64,000 nt of DNA, from NCBI GenBank assembly GCA_035279405.1, contig DATEHU010000011.1, forward strand, positions 1 through 64,000. The letters are read 5' to 3'. Numbering within the stretch: the first letter of the stretch is position 1; every line of letters starts with the position of its first letter. Of this stretch, positions 32,560-41,547 are shown one piece after another. The stretch comes from Gammaproteobacteria bacterium (GTDB lineage Bacteria > Pseudomonadota > Gammaproteobacteria > Natronospirales > REEB76). The translations under genes and the position numbers were made by a program. The notes beneath the pieces were generated by a model. The model saw only the letters and a program-made list of their open reading frames with translations. It did no database searches and was not told the origin of the DNA.

Positions 32560-33042
32560 TCAAACTGCGTCGAGAAAGATCTTAGACAACTGTTCCAAAC
32601 CCGCGCGGTCTTTCTGGTCAAAGCGCGCCAGCTTCGGACTGTCAATGTCCAGCACACCAAGCACTTCACCGTTCTTGAGCAGCGGCACCGCAATTTCGGA
32701 CCGCGAGGCGCCGTCGCAGAATATGTGACCGGGAAATTGGTTCACGTCTGGCACCACGATAGATGCGCGCTGCTCCGCCACCTTCCCGCACACGCCCTTC
32801 CCAAATGCAATGCGCACACACGCGGGTTTGCCCTGGAACGGACCGACTACCAACTCGCCATCCTTGAGGAAATAAAACCCCGCCCAATTCACGTCCGGCA
32901 GGCTGTAATACAGCAGCGCACTGAAATTCGCGGCATTGGCAATCAGATCGCGCTCGCCGTGCAGCAGGCCCTGCGCCTGCTGCGCCAGCTCCGCATACAG
33001 CGCGGGCTTGTCGTCCACAGCGATGCTCTTGAGTTCAAACAT
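32560..33042 (-). CDS. msrC: free methionine-(R)-sulfoxide reductase (GAF domain)
   Basis: A 160-residue single GAF-domain protein that reduces free Met-R-SO. The whole signature is present: NWAGFYFL, GPFQGKPACVRIAFGKGVCG, and GHIFCDGASRSEIAVPL, giving the three conserved cysteines (about residues 84, 94, 118), and GVLDIDSP near the end. ATG 33042. It stands alone, convergent with psd. Confidence 0.92.
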   Translation of the reverse strand: MFELKSIAVDDKPALYAELAQQAQGLLHGERDLIANAANFSALLYYSLPDVNWAGFYFLKDGELVVGPFQGKPACVRIAFGKGVCGKVAEQRASIVVPDVNQFPGHIFCDGASRSEIAVPLLKNGEVLGVLDIDSPKLARFDQKDRAGLEQLSKIFLDAV

Positions 33043-33123
33043 GCCGGCTCGGAGTCGAAAGCGATTGCACGCTCGCTATTCTACGCCGCACAATGCGTGC
33101 GTGCGTTTCCGGCAGGTGTCGCG

Positions 33124-33513
33124 TTGCCGTATCTGCTGTTGTCCGACCTGGTGGTGGTAATCCACTTCGCCTTCGTGATCTTCGTGGTCGCAGGTGGATT
33201 GTTGCTGTGGTTGCGCCGGTGGCTGGTATTCCTGCACCTGCCGGCTATCGTCTGGGGCGCGCTGGTGGAATTCACCCGCTGGATCTGTCCGCTCACCTAC
33301 CTGGAAGACGCGCTCCGCGAGCGTGCGGGCCAAGCCGCCTACCGCGGCGATTTCGTGACCCATTACCTCATGCCCATCCTGTATCCGGCCCATCTGACCG
33401 CGCATATTCAACTGGCGCTGGGCAGCCTGGTCATCCTCGTCAACGTGGCAATTTACGCCGCGCTGCTGTGGCACTGGCTGAATATCAGGCGCGGCCCGAC
33501 GGAAACGCGATGA
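33124..33513 (+). CDS. DUF2784 family membrane protein
   Basis: A 129-residue inner-membrane protein of unknown function with three hydrophobic segments (about residues 6-28, 33-50, 97-120). The family pattern is visible: LLLSDLVVVIHFAFVIFVVAGG, HLPAIVWGALVEFTRWICPLTYLED, and THYLMPILYP. The start is inferred as TTG 33124, giving the usual short N-terminus; no ATG is available in frame nearby. Its 3' end overlaps the end of epmA on the other strand by 29 bases. Confidence 0.75.
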   Translation: MPYLLLSDLVVVIHFAFVIFVVAGGLLLWLRRWLVFLHLPAIVWGALVEFTRWICPLTYLEDALRERAGQAAYRGDFVTHYLMPILYPAHLTAHIQLALGSLVILVNVAIYAALLWHWLNIRRGPTETR

Positions 33514-34348
33514 CTTGATCCAGGGATTGCGCGCCCGCCGCGAGCATCAGCACGCGGTCCAGGCCCAGCGCCACACCTGCGCAATCCGGCAGCCCGGACT
33601 CCAGGGCGGCCAGCAGGTTTTCATCGAGCGGCACCTCCGGCAGGCCGTGGGCGCGCCGATAATCGCGATCCGCCACAAAACGCCGGCGCTGTTCAGCGGC
33701 ATCCGTCAGCTCGTGAAAACCGTTGGCGAGTTCGATGCCATGCAAGAACGCCTCGAACCGTTCCGCGACGGGCGGATCGCCCGCGCGCACGCGTGCCAGC
33801 GCCGCCTGACTCGCGGGATAGTCATATATAAAGGTCAGTCCGCGCCGACCCAGCCTGGGATACACCAGCTCGCTCGCCACCAGATCCAGCCAGCCATCGG
33901 GGTCCAGGTCGCTCTCGGCGGGAACCTGCCGTCCGGATTCCTGCAGCACACGCATGCATTCCCGTGTGCCGCAATTGAACGGATTCAGATCGGCATGCTG
34001 CTGAAACGCTTCACGATAGGTCGAGTATTCGGCCGTGGACGATGCATCCGGCAGCAGCGCGCCCAGCAGCTCATGCACTTCATGCATCAGGCGATGGTGG
34101 TCAAAGCCCAGCCGGTACCATTCAACCAGGGTGAACTCGGGATTGTGCAAGCGGCCCGCCTCGCCTTCGCGAAACACCTTGCACAGCTGCCAGATGTCAC
34201 CCGCGCCTGCCGCCAGCAGGCGTTTCATGGGAAATTCGGGCGAGGTGTGGAGATAGAAACGGGTGCCGGCCGCGCTCTCGACGCGGAAACTTGCCAGATG
34301 CCGATCGGTAGTTGCGGCGCGCGACAGCGCTGGGGTATCCACTTCCAA
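33485..34348 (-). CDS. epmA: EF-P beta-lysyl transferase EpmA, 5' end altered
   Basis: A class II lysyl-tRNA-synthetase-like enzyme lacking the anticodon domain that attaches (R)-beta-lysine to Lys34 of EF-P. Motifs: TSPEFPMKRLLAAG, FREGEAGRLHNPEFTLVEWYR, and the C-terminal GIELANGFHELTDA and DCAGVALGLDRVLML. The coordinates begin at TTG 34348, but homology to EpmA clearly continues upstream in frame to about 34440 (SWRPTAS ... AELLKKIRTFFESRKV). No ATG, GTG or TTG exists in that stretch before an in-frame stop within the adjacent repeat. So the original initiation site seems lost to the insertion at 34437-34527; CTG at 34399-34401 or elsewhere might serve, or the gene may be impaired. Confidence 0.88.
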   Translation of the reverse strand: MEVDTPALSRAATTDRHLASFRVESAAGTRFYLHTSPEFPMKRLLAAGAGDIWQLCKVFREGEAGRLHNPEFTLVEWYRLGFDHHRLMHEVHELLGALLPDASSTAEYSTYREAFQQHADLNPFNCGTRECMRVLQESGRQVPAESDLDPDGWLDLVASELVYPRLGRRGLTFIYDYPASQAALARVRAGDPPVAERFEAFLHGIELANGFHELTDAAEQRRRFVADRDYRRAHGLPEVPLDENLLAALESGLPDCAGVALGLDRVLMLAAGAQSLDQVIAFPSGRA

Positions 34349-34436
34349 TACTTTGCGTGACTCAAAGAACGTACGGATTTTTTTCAGCAGTTCGGCACGC
34401 AGCCGGAGACTAGCAAGGCTCGCGGTGGGCCTCCAG

Positions 34437-34527
34437 CTTTCTCCCCCTTTTGTAAAGGGGGATCGAGGGGGATTTTGAACCTTCAGAAAATCCTCCCCGA
34501 CCCTCCTTTTTCAAAGGAGGGAATGGA
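34437..34527. repeat. imperfect palindromic MITE-like element
   Basis: Two arms of about 38 bases in inverted orientation (left CTTTCTCCCCCTTTTGTAAA..., right arm ending ...TTTCAAAGGAGGGAATGG), each with its own hairpin: CCCTCCTTT-TTC-AAAGGAGGG at 34501-34521 is a perfect 9-bp stem. There is no coding capacity. It fills the gap between efp and epmA and reads into epmA as PPFTKGGESW. Its hairpins could also terminate the efp transcript. Confidence 0.85.
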
Positions 34528-34579
34528 TTTTGACTGCAAACCAATTGCTCTCATCAGATAAAAATGACCAACGGCAGGT

Positions 34580-35149
34580 CTATTCCTTCACGCGCGCTGA
34601 ATATTTACCGGTGCGCGTGTCCACCTTGATGATTTCGCCTTCGTTCACGAACAGCGGCACCTGCACCGTGGCGCCGGTTTCCACCGTCGCCGGCTTGGTG
34701 GCGCCGCTCACCGTGTCGCCGCGCACGCCGGGCTCACAGTGGGTAATCTTGAGGGTGGCGAATATCGGCGCCTGCACCGACAGCGGCCGGCCGTTCCACA
34801 AGGTAATGATGCACACCTCTTCGCCCTTGAGCCACTTGCCGGCGTCGCCCATGGCGGTCTTGTCGGCCGCGAGCTGCTCGTAGTTTTCCGGGTTCATGAA
34901 ATGCCACATCTCGCCGTCGTTGTAGAGATACTGGAATTCCATGTCGCTGACGTCCGCTGCTTCCACTGTGTCCCCGGACTTGAAATTACGGTCCAGCACC
35001 TTGCCGGTGCGCAGGTTGCGGATTTTGACGCGGTTGAAGGCCTGGCCCTTGCCCGGTTTGACGAATTCGTTTTCCACGATGTTGTACGGGTCGCCGTCCA
35101 TGATGATCTTGACGCCGGCCCTGAATTCGCTGGTGCTGTAGCTTGCCAT
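34580..35149 (-). CDS. efp: elongation factor P
   Basis: A 189-residue tRNA-shaped factor that relieves ribosome stalling at polyproline. Three beta-barrel domains; the modified lysine is Lys34 in VKPGKGQAF, the type modified by beta-lysine. ATG 35149 ([12 protein letters not shown]) is the family start. epmA lies downstream and epmB upstream on the opposite strand, so substrate and both core modification enzymes are adjacent. No epmC (hydroxylase) is seen here. Confidence 0.97.
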   Translation of the reverse strand: MASYSTSEFRAGVKIIMDGDPYNIVENEFVKPGKGQAFNRVKIRNLRTGKVLDRNFKSGDTVEAADVSDMEFQYLYNDGEMWHFMNPENYEQLAADKTAMGDAGKWLKGEEVCIITLWNGRPLSVQAPIFATLKITHCEPGVRGDTVSGATKPATVETGATVQVPLFVNEGEIIKVDTRTGKYSARVKE

Positions 35150-35259
35150 TTTTTTTCCGCCAATCTGAGTGCAAAATGACGGCCTGCGCCGCTCCAAAGG
35201 GGCGCCATCATACAACCAACGCCTCCCCAGAGGCAGCCTCGTGGTAGTGAATCATACTC

Positions 35260-36246
35260 ATGACTTCCCAATGGCAGACTGATCTCGCAAATGCCGTCAG
35301 CGATCCGGCAGAGTTACTGCGCTTGCTGGAACTGGATGCGTCGCTGCTCGAACCGGCGCGCGCCGCAAGCCGCGAATTCCCGCTGCGCGTGCCGCGCAGT
35401 TTCGTGACGCGCATGCGCAAGCGCGATCCCTTCGATCCGCTGCTGCGCCAGGTGCTGCCGCTGGGCGCGGAACTGGAACCGCAACCCGACTTCACCCACG
35501 ATGCCGTGGGTGACCTGGCGAGCCGTGCCGAACCGGGCGTGCTGCACAAATATCACGGCCGCGTTCTGCTGATTACCACCGGCGCCTGCGCGGTCAACTG
35601 CCGGTATTGTTTCCGCCGCCACTTCCCCTATGCCGAGGAAAGCGCGCGCGCCGCAGGCTGGCAGCCGGCACTCCAATATATAAGGAGTGATGCCAGCATC
35701 GCGGAAGTCATCCTGAGCGGCGGTGATCCGTTGTCCCTGAGCGACCGGATACTGGCGGACCTCGTGTCACGCCTGCAGGAGATTCCGCACGTGCGCACTC
35801 TGCGCATTCATACCCGTCAGCCCATCGTATTGCCCTCGCGCGTGGACGCGGAGCTGCTGTCCTGGTTGCGCAACTGCCATTTGCGCAAGGTCGTGGTGGT
35901 GCACGTCAATCACGCCCGCGAGCTCAGTGCCGAGGTCACGCAGGCCCTGGAGAAACTGCAGGACGCCGGCGCCACCCTGTTCAACCAGTCGGTGTTGCTC
36001 AGAGGCGTCAACGACTCGGCCGAGGTGCTGGCCGAGCTGTCGCAGCAACTGTTCACGGCGGGAGTTATCCCCTACTATCTGCACATGCTGGATCGCGTAA
36101 AGGGTGCCGCCCATTTTGACGTGCCGGACAACGAGGCCCGGGAAATTGCCCGCGGGCTTCGGGCGCGGCTGCCGGGCTATCTGGTGCCGCGGCTGGTACG
36201 CGAGATACCCGGCGCCCCCGCCAAGGTGCCACTGACCGCTTTGTGA
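35260..36246 (+). CDS. epmB: EF-P (R)-beta-lysine synthesis aminomutase EpmB
   Basis: A 328-residue radical-SAM, PLP-dependent lysine 2,3-aminomutase. The cluster motif is CAVNCRYC (Cys110, Cys114, Cys117), with SAM contact GGDPLSL and the PLP-binding region near the end. ATG 35260. It is divergent from efp with 110 bases between, which must hold both promoters. Confidence 0.94.
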   Translation: MTSQWQTDLANAVSDPAELLRLLELDASLLEPARAASREFPLRVPRSFVTRMRKRDPFDPLLRQVLPLGAELEPQPDFTHDAVGDLASRAEPGVLHKYHGRVLLITTGACAVNCRYCFRRHFPYAEESARAAGWQPALQYIRSDASIAEVILSGGDPLSLSDRILADLVSRLQEIPHVRTLRIHTRQPIVLPSRVDAELLSWLRNCHLRKVVVVHVNHARELSAEVTQALEKLQDAGATLFNQSVLLRGVNDSAEVLAELSQQLFTAGVIPYYLHMLDRVKGAAHFDVPDNEAREIARGLRARLPGYLVPRLVREIPGAPAKVPLTAL

Positions 36247-36321
36247 CCGCCGGCGTGCACTGGGTTGTCATAACGCTTAAACTTTTGCTCTCGGTCGAGT
36301 CTGCTAGCTGAGGACTGCGCC

Positions 36322-38487
36322 TTGTCGCCACGGAACGCACTGCCCGTCCTGATTGTTACTGCTTCCCAAAATGAAGCGGAACAACTCAACAGCATGCTGC
36401 GCAAAGCCGGCTACCCGGTGAAACCGCTGTGGGCCGCGGACATGGAGAGCGCGGAAAAAAGCGTCAAGGCCCAGCGCCCCGATCTGATTCTTTGCTCCAT
36501 GAGCGTGCCCGGCGCTTCCTTTAAGGAAGTCGTCAAGATGCGCGACATGTCACTGCCCAATGTCCCCGTGATTGCACTCAGCGACACCACGCAGTCAGAG
36601 CTGGTGGCGGAAATCATTGACAGCGGCGCACGCGACCTGGTGTCCGTCGCGCAGCCTGAACACGTGCGTGCGGTGGTGTCGCGCGAACTCGAAGTTCTGA
36701 CCCTGGCGCGCGAGCTCGAACAGAAAGGCCTGACACTCAAGGAATACGAACAGCGCATCAACCTCGTGATGCGCGATACCAAGAACGCCATCGCCTACGT
36801 AAGTGACGGCATCCTGGTGAATGTGAACCCCGCGTTCCTCGAACTCTTCGGTTACAACTCGAGCGGACAGATCGTGGGTCAGCCGGTGCTGGAACTGTTT
36901 GCAGGCGAGGCCCAGGCAGCACTCAAAGACGCGCTCAAACTGGCCGGCAAGCGCCACGCCGTCAAACCGCTGCCCCTGGACGCCAAGCATGCCGGTGGCA
37001 AGGCGTTGAAAATCACGCTGCAGATCGCGAACGCGGAATTCGACGGCGAACCCGCACTGGAACTCTCCGTGCGCAGCGAGGTCAAAGACAGCAGCGCGCA
37101 GGCCCAAGTACCGGGCCGGTCCCACGCACAGGCGCAGGCACAAATCGATCTGCTTACCCAGAAGCTCGCGGCCAGCGTGCAGCAGCTCACCGCCGCGCGC
37201 AACCTGGATCTGCTCACGGGCTTCATCAACCGCGTGCACTTCATTGAAGTGTTGCGCCAGGAGCTGGCCAAGAACAAGGGGCCGGCACTGTCCGCGCTCT
37301 TGTACATCAAACCCAACCAATTTTCGCAGGTCACCGTCAAAGTGGGCATGATTGCCAGCGACGGCATAATCAAGGGCCTGGCGGACCTGGTGCGCTCCAG
37401 CGTTAGTCACGATGACATCGTGGCGCGCTTCGGTGGCACCGATTTTTCGGTCATCATGACCCGTCCCAAACTCAAAGACATATCCGATGCGGCGGAGAAA
37501 CTCCACGCCGCCGTGGGCGCGCGCATCTTCGAATCCATGGGCAAGTCCACCAGCATGAGCTGCAGCATCGGCTTCGTGATATTGGACGAGCACAACCGTG
37601 ACCCCGAGCAAGCGCTGATGCACGCCAAAGAGGCCCACACCAAAGCCACGCTGGCCGAGGGCGGTTCCGTGGCCGCCTGGGCGCCCGCCAAGGTGGATGC
37701 ACAAGGCCAGGCCACCGACACCGAATGGAAACGCACCATCATCGAGGCGCTCAGGGCTAATCGCTTCATGCTGGCCTACCAGTCCATTGCCAGCCTGACG
37801 GGTGATGCCACCGAGGCGCTGGACATGCTCATCCGCATGCGCGATGAGGACAACAACGAAATTCCCAGCAAGGATTTATTCCCAGCCGCGGAGCGCGCCG
37901 GTATGATGGGTGCGATTGACCGCTGGGTCGTGGAACGCAGCCTCGCCATGATGGTGGAACGCGCCAAGCTGAACCACACAGCGCGCCTGTTCGTGCGGCT
38001 GTCGGATCAGTCCTTGACCGACAAGAGCCTGTTCCCATGGCTGGAAAAGCTGCTCAAGAGCACGCCCGTGCCCGCTGGCAATCTGGTATTCGAGATTTCG
38101 GAAAAATCCGCGGAGAAATACATTACCGATACGCGCGCGCTGGCGGAAGCCGCGCATCGCCTGAAATGTGGATTTGCGCTCGAACACTTTGGCCTCGGGC
38201 AGGATTCGCTGCACACCCTCGGACTGATCCGCCATGTGGACTACATCAAGATTGACGGCAGTCTGATCGCGGTGCTCGCCACCGAGGAGGACAAGCGCAA
38301 TCTGACCAAGAAATTCGTGGCACGCGCCAACGAGTTGAAAATCCACACCGTGGCCGAAAAAGTGGAAAAGCCGGAAACCATGGCCATGCTTTACCAGCTT
38401 GGCATCGAATACATCCAGGGCAATTACGTGCAGGAACCGGAAGTCGTCATGGCGGATTCCACGCCTACGCGTGCGGTCACCGGTTGA
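36322..38487 (+). CDS. fimX: FimX-like c-di-GMP receptor (REC-PAS-GGDEF-EAL, degenerate)
   Basis: A 721-residue protein with a receiver domain (about 8-125) lacking the phospho-acceptor Asp (LILCSMSVPG), a PAS domain (about 145-260), a GGDEF-like domain (about 300-440) whose motif is GGTDF, and an EAL domain (about 470-715) where EAL is replaced by DML (ALDMLIRMRD). Such degeneracy marks FimX, which binds c-di-GMP in the EAL domain and drives type IV pilus assembly rather than making or breaking the nucleotide. It lies next to parC as in Pseudomonas. TTG start at 36322 with GAGGA upstream. Confidence 0.82.
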   Translation: MSPRNALPVLIVTASQNEAEQLNSMLRKAGYPVKPLWAADMESAEKSVKAQRPDLILCSMSVPGASFKEVVKMRDMSLPNVPVIALSDTTQSELVAEIIDSGARDLVSVAQPEHVRAVVSRELEVLTLARELEQKGLTLKEYEQRINLVMRDTKNAIAYVSDGILVNVNPAFLELFGYNSSGQIVGQPVLELFAGEAQAALKDALKLAGKRHAVKPLPLDAKHAGGKALKITLQIANAEFDGEPALELSVRSEVKDSSAQAQVPGRSHAQAQAQIDLLTQKLAASVQQLTAARNLDLLTGFINRVHFIEVLRQELAKNKGPALSALLYIKPNQFSQVTVKVGMIASDGIIKGLADLVRSSVSHDDIVARFGGTDFSVIMTRPKLKDISDAAEKLHAAVGARIFESMGKSTSMSCSIGFVILDEHNRDPEQALMHAKEAHTKATLAEGGSVAAWAPAKVDAQGQATDTEWKRTIIEALRANRFMLAYQSIASLTGDATEALDMLIRMRDEDNNEIPSKDLFPAAERAGMMGAIDRWVVERSLAMMVERAKLNHTARLFVRLSDQSLTDKSLFPWLEKLLKSTPVPAGNLVFEISEKSAEKYITDTRALAEAAHRLKCGFALEHFGLGQDSLHTLGLIRHVDYIKIDGSLIAVLATEEDKRNLTKKFVARANELKIHTVAEKVEKPETMAMLYQLGIEYIQGNYVQEPEVVMADSTPTRAVTG

Positions 38488-38490
38488 TCT

Positions 38491-38588
38491 GAATCGCAGC
38501 GCCGACTGCGTTTCCCAATGCACGCTTGGGAGCGGTGATATTCACCGCGATCGAATTTTTGGGAGCGGCGGTCTGCGCCGGGGTTCCG
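38491..38588. repeat. three REP-like elements between fimX and parC
   Basis: The 105-base convergent gap consists of one inverted (38491-38519) and two direct (38526-38553, 38559-38588) copies of a unit starting TTGGGAGCGGxxx and ending CCGCGAT, each with a small stem such as GCGGTGATATTCACCGC. A related pair is at 61669-61728. No REP-associated transposase (RAYT) is in the window. Confidence 0.75.
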
Positions 38589-38592
38589 CTCT

Positions 38593-40875
38593 TCAGCCGC
38601 CGCTCTTCCCCGGCATCCTTGACGCCGGATACATGGCTTCCACCGCGCGCCAGCCGCGCGGCAATTTAAGGCCGCGGCGGCCGCGCTCGCCGGCATATTC
38701 CTTCAGTTCCTTGGCCGACAGCGTCATATGACGCGCACCGGAGAGAATCACCAAGCCCTCTTCCGCCGGCACGCAGGCTATCGCCGCCATGTATTCCTCG
38801 TGGTTCGCAGCTTTCTTCGAGGGAATACCCATAATCTTGTTGCCCTTGCCACGTGCCAGTTCCGGCAGTGCCTTCACCGGGAATACCAATATATGTCCTT
38901 CACTGCTGACCGCCACGAGCAGATCACTTTTCACGTTGTTGACCGGCGACGGCACCAGCACACGCGCATTCTTCGGCAGCCGCAGCGTGGCCTTGCCGGC
39001 GCGGTTGCGGGAGATGAGTTCGCCGAGCTTGACTACGAAACCGTAACCCGCATCGCTCGCCACCAGCCAGCGATCCTCGGGTTCGCCGATCAATGCGCCG
39101 GCGAAGCTTGCGCCCGCCGGCGGCGTGAGCCGCCCCGTCAGCGGCTCGCCCTGGCTGCGGGCCGAGGGCAATGAATGGGCCGGCAGCGTGTAGGCGCGGC
39201 CGGTGGAGTCCAGAAACACCGCCGGCTGGTTGCTTTTGCCGTAGGCCGCGGCGAGAAAGCCGTCGCCGGATTTGTAACCCAGTGTGCGCGGATCGAGTTC
39301 GTGACCCTTCGCGGCCCGCACCCACCCGGCCTTGGAGAGAATCACCGTGGTGGGCTCCGTGGGCAGCAACTGGGTTTCATCAATCGCCTGGGCCGCAGGT
39401 GCGCGCTCCACCAGTTGCGAACGCCGCGGGTCGCCATAAGTTTCAGCGTCGGCCGTCAGTTCGTCGCGCACCAGTTTTTTGAGTTTGGCTTTCGAACCTA
39501 ATGTCTTCTCCAATCCCTCACGCTCCTTCGCCAAGTCCTTCTGCTCGCCCCTGATCTTCATTTCTTCAAGCTTCGCCAGGTGCCGCAACTTGGTTTCCAG
39601 AATCGCCTCGGTTTGCGCGTCGGTTAATTTGAAACGCTTCATCAACACGGACTTGGGCTGATCGTGCTTGCGGATGATGGCGATCACCTCGTCCAGATTG
39701 AGATACGCAATCAGCAGGCCATCCAGAATGTGCAGCCGCTTCTCGACTTTATCGAGGCGAAACCTGAGCCGGCGCGTAACGGTTTCAGTGCGGAATTCCA
39801 GCCACTCTTCCAGTAATTCCTTCAGATTTTTGACCCGCGGCCGGCCATCCAGACCGATGAGGTTCAAATTCACACGGTAGCTGCGCTCCAGGTCCGTGGT
39901 GGCGAACAGGTGCGCCATGAGTTCGCCCGTGTCCACCCGGTTGCTGCGCGGCACGATCACGAGGCGCGTGGGATTCTCGTGATCGGATTCGTCACGCAAG
40001 TCTTCCACCATCGGCAGCTTCTTGGCACGCATCTGGCCCGCAATCTGCTCCAGCACCTTGTCGCCGGACACCTGGTACGGGAGTGCGCTGATCACGATGT
40101 CGCCGCCCTTCTCCCGCGTCCATTTGGCACGCAACCGCATGCTGCCCATGCCGGTCTCGTACATTTGCAGGATTTCCGCGCGCGGCGTGATGAGTTCCGC
40201 TTGCGTCGGAAAATCCGGCCCCTTGATGTGTTCGCAAAGCCGTTTGACAGAGGCTTTGGGTTCTTCCAGCAGGCGGATGCAGGCGCTCGCCACTTCTTTC
40301 AGATTGTGCGGCGGGATGTCGGTCGCCATGCCCACGGCAATGCCAGTCGCGCCATTCAGGAGAACATTCGGCAGCCGCGCCGGCAGGAGCTTCGGCTCCT
40401 GCAAGGTGCCATCAAAATTTGGCTGCCAATCCACCGTGCCTTGCGCGAGCTCCGAAAGCAGCACTTCGGCGTATTTCGAGAGCTTCGCTTCGGTGTAGCG
40501 CATGGCAGCAAAGGACTTGGGATCGTCCAGCGAACCCCAGTTGCCCTGGCCGTCAATGACGGGATAGCGGTAGGAAAATGGCTGGGCCATGAGTACCATG
40601 GCTTCGTAGCAGGCGAGATCGCCGTGCGGGTGATACTTGCCGAGCACGTCGCCCACGGTGCGCGCGGATTTCTTGGGCTTGGCTTGATAATCCAGCGACA
40701 GCTCCGACATCGCGTACACGATGCGCCGCTGCACTGGTTTCAAGCCGTCGCCGATGTGCGGCAGCGCCCGGTCCAGAATCACGTACATGGAATAGTCCAG
40801 GTACGCCTTTTCGGTGAAAGTCTTCAGCGGCTGGCGTTCGGCACCTTCGACGGCAAGCGTGGCTGTGTTAGCCAT
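38593..40875 (-). CDS. parC: DNA topoisomerase IV subunit A
   Basis: A 760-residue type IIA topoisomerase subunit that unlinks daughter chromosomes. The breakage-reunion core has the active-site tyrosine in [11 protein letters not shown]; the C-terminal domain (about 500-750) is the DNA-wrapping pinwheel. ATG 40875 with GAGGA upstream. The quinolone-determining region reads [14 protein letters not shown]: residue 87, equivalent to E. coli Ser80, is leucine. parE is 8 kb away across the accessory region. Confidence 0.96.
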   Translation of the reverse strand: MANTATLAVEGAERQPLKTFTEKAYLDYSMYVILDRALPHIGDGLKPVQRRIVYAMSELSLDYQAKPKKSARTVGDVLGKYHPHGDLACYEAMVLMAQPFSYRYPVIDGQGNWGSLDDPKSFAAMRYTEAKLSKYAEVLLSELAQGTVDWQPNFDGTLQEPKLLPARLPNVLLNGATGIAVGMATDIPPHNLKEVASACIRLLEEPKASVKRLCEHIKGPDFPTQAELITPRAEILQMYETGMGSMRLRAKWTREKGGDIVISALPYQVSGDKVLEQIAGQMRAKKLPMVEDLRDESDHENPTRLVIVPRSNRVDTGELMAHLFATTDLERSYRVNLNLIGLDGRPRVKNLKELLEEWLEFRTETVTRRLRFRLDKVEKRLHILDGLLIAYLNLDEVIAIIRKHDQPKSVLMKRFKLTDAQTEAILETKLRHLAKLEEMKIRGEQKDLAKEREGLEKTLGSKAKLKKLVRDELTADAETYGDPRRSQLVERAPAAQAIDETQLLPTEPTTVILSKAGWVRAAKGHELDPRTLGYKSGDGFLAAAYGKSNQPAVFLDSTGRAYTLPAHSLPSARSQGEPLTGRLTPPAGASFAGALIGEPEDRWLVASDAGYGFVVKLGELISRNRAGKATLRLPKNARVLVPSPVNNVKSDLLVAVSSEGHILVFPVKALPELARGKGNKIMGIPSKKAANHEEYMAAIACVPAEEGLVILSGARHMTLSAKELKEYAGERGRRGLKLPRGWRAVEAMYPASRMPGKSGG

Positions 40876-41011
40876 GGGAATCCTCATCTAGTTGCCGGCA
40901 TTATAGGGTGCCAGACATGGCAACTGGTAATCCGGGATTGCCGGTGCTACAAAGGGCGGACTTAAACAATCGTCCGTCATGATGAATATCGCCAGCATCG
41001 ATCTAATACTT

Positions 41012-41018
41012 GTTAGTC
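41012..41018 (+). other. possible left boundary of the cassette region
   Basis: GTTAGTC resembles the integron core site GTTRRRY with one mismatch, and everything rightward for 4 kb is cassette-like. It could be the junction where the first cassette begins (TTAGTC...). The surrounding gap 40876-41046 otherwise shows only the strong ribosome site AAGGAGG at 41031. Confidence 0.3.
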
Positions 41019-41046
41019 AACCTGATGACTAAGGAGGTTCGTTGTC

Positions 41047-41547
41047 GTGGATGAGAAAGATTTCAAGACTCGTTCCACTCGACTTGAACGGGTTGCCAAG
41101 GTCATCGAGAAACTGCCACCCGAGGTGCGCAGTGAAGCGTTTGACCTCCTAAAGGCATATGTTACGGAGCAGGCTTCGGATTCCCCGGGCAAAAAAACTG
41201 CATCTAATGCCAAGCATCAAGGCTCAGATGATTCGGAGGAGTCGTTCTTCAGAGGCTTCGATCTCGACAAGCCTGCTGATAACGCAAGGCTCATAGCTGC
41301 CTATTTTTATCGCGAATACGGAGCAGAACCATTCTCCATGGATGAAGTGCGCCGTAAGGCAGATGACGTTGGGATAACTGTTCCGGCTCGGTTGGACATG
41401 ACCTTTCAGGCGGCGAAAGAAAAGGGTAAGAAGCTGTTCGCTAGGGCTGGAAGAAGCAAGTTCAAGCCGACAGTTCACGGAGAGGCAAATCTGAAAACTA
41501 CATACTCTGTGAAAAAAGGTACAAAGAAACGCGCGGAGAGTACTTAG
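41047..41547 (+). CDS. protein of unknown function, first gene of the HEPN module
   Basis: A 166-residue hydrophilic protein that I do not recognise. Residues 1-45 are helical and charged (TRLERVAKVIEKLPPEVRSEAFDLLKAYV), 46-70 a low-complexity linker, and 71-166 look like a winged helix (ARLIAAYFYREYGAEPFSMDEVRRKADDVGI, then KFKPTVHGEANLKTTYSVKKG) with a basic tail. GTG start at 41047, with AAGGAGG 9 bases upstream. The stop TAG shares one base with the GTG start of the next gene, so the two are translated together. G+C is lower than in parC (28 of 60 in 41281-41340). A DNA-binding partner or antitoxin is inference. Confidence 0.75.
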   Translation: MDEKDFKTRSTRLERVAKVIEKLPPEVRSEAFDLLKAYVTEQASDSPGKKTASNAKHQGSDDSEESFFRGFDLDKPADNARLIAAYFYREYGAEPFSMDEVRRKADDVGITVPARLDMTFQAAKEKGKKLFARAGRSKFKPTVHGEANLKTTYSVKKGTKKRAEST

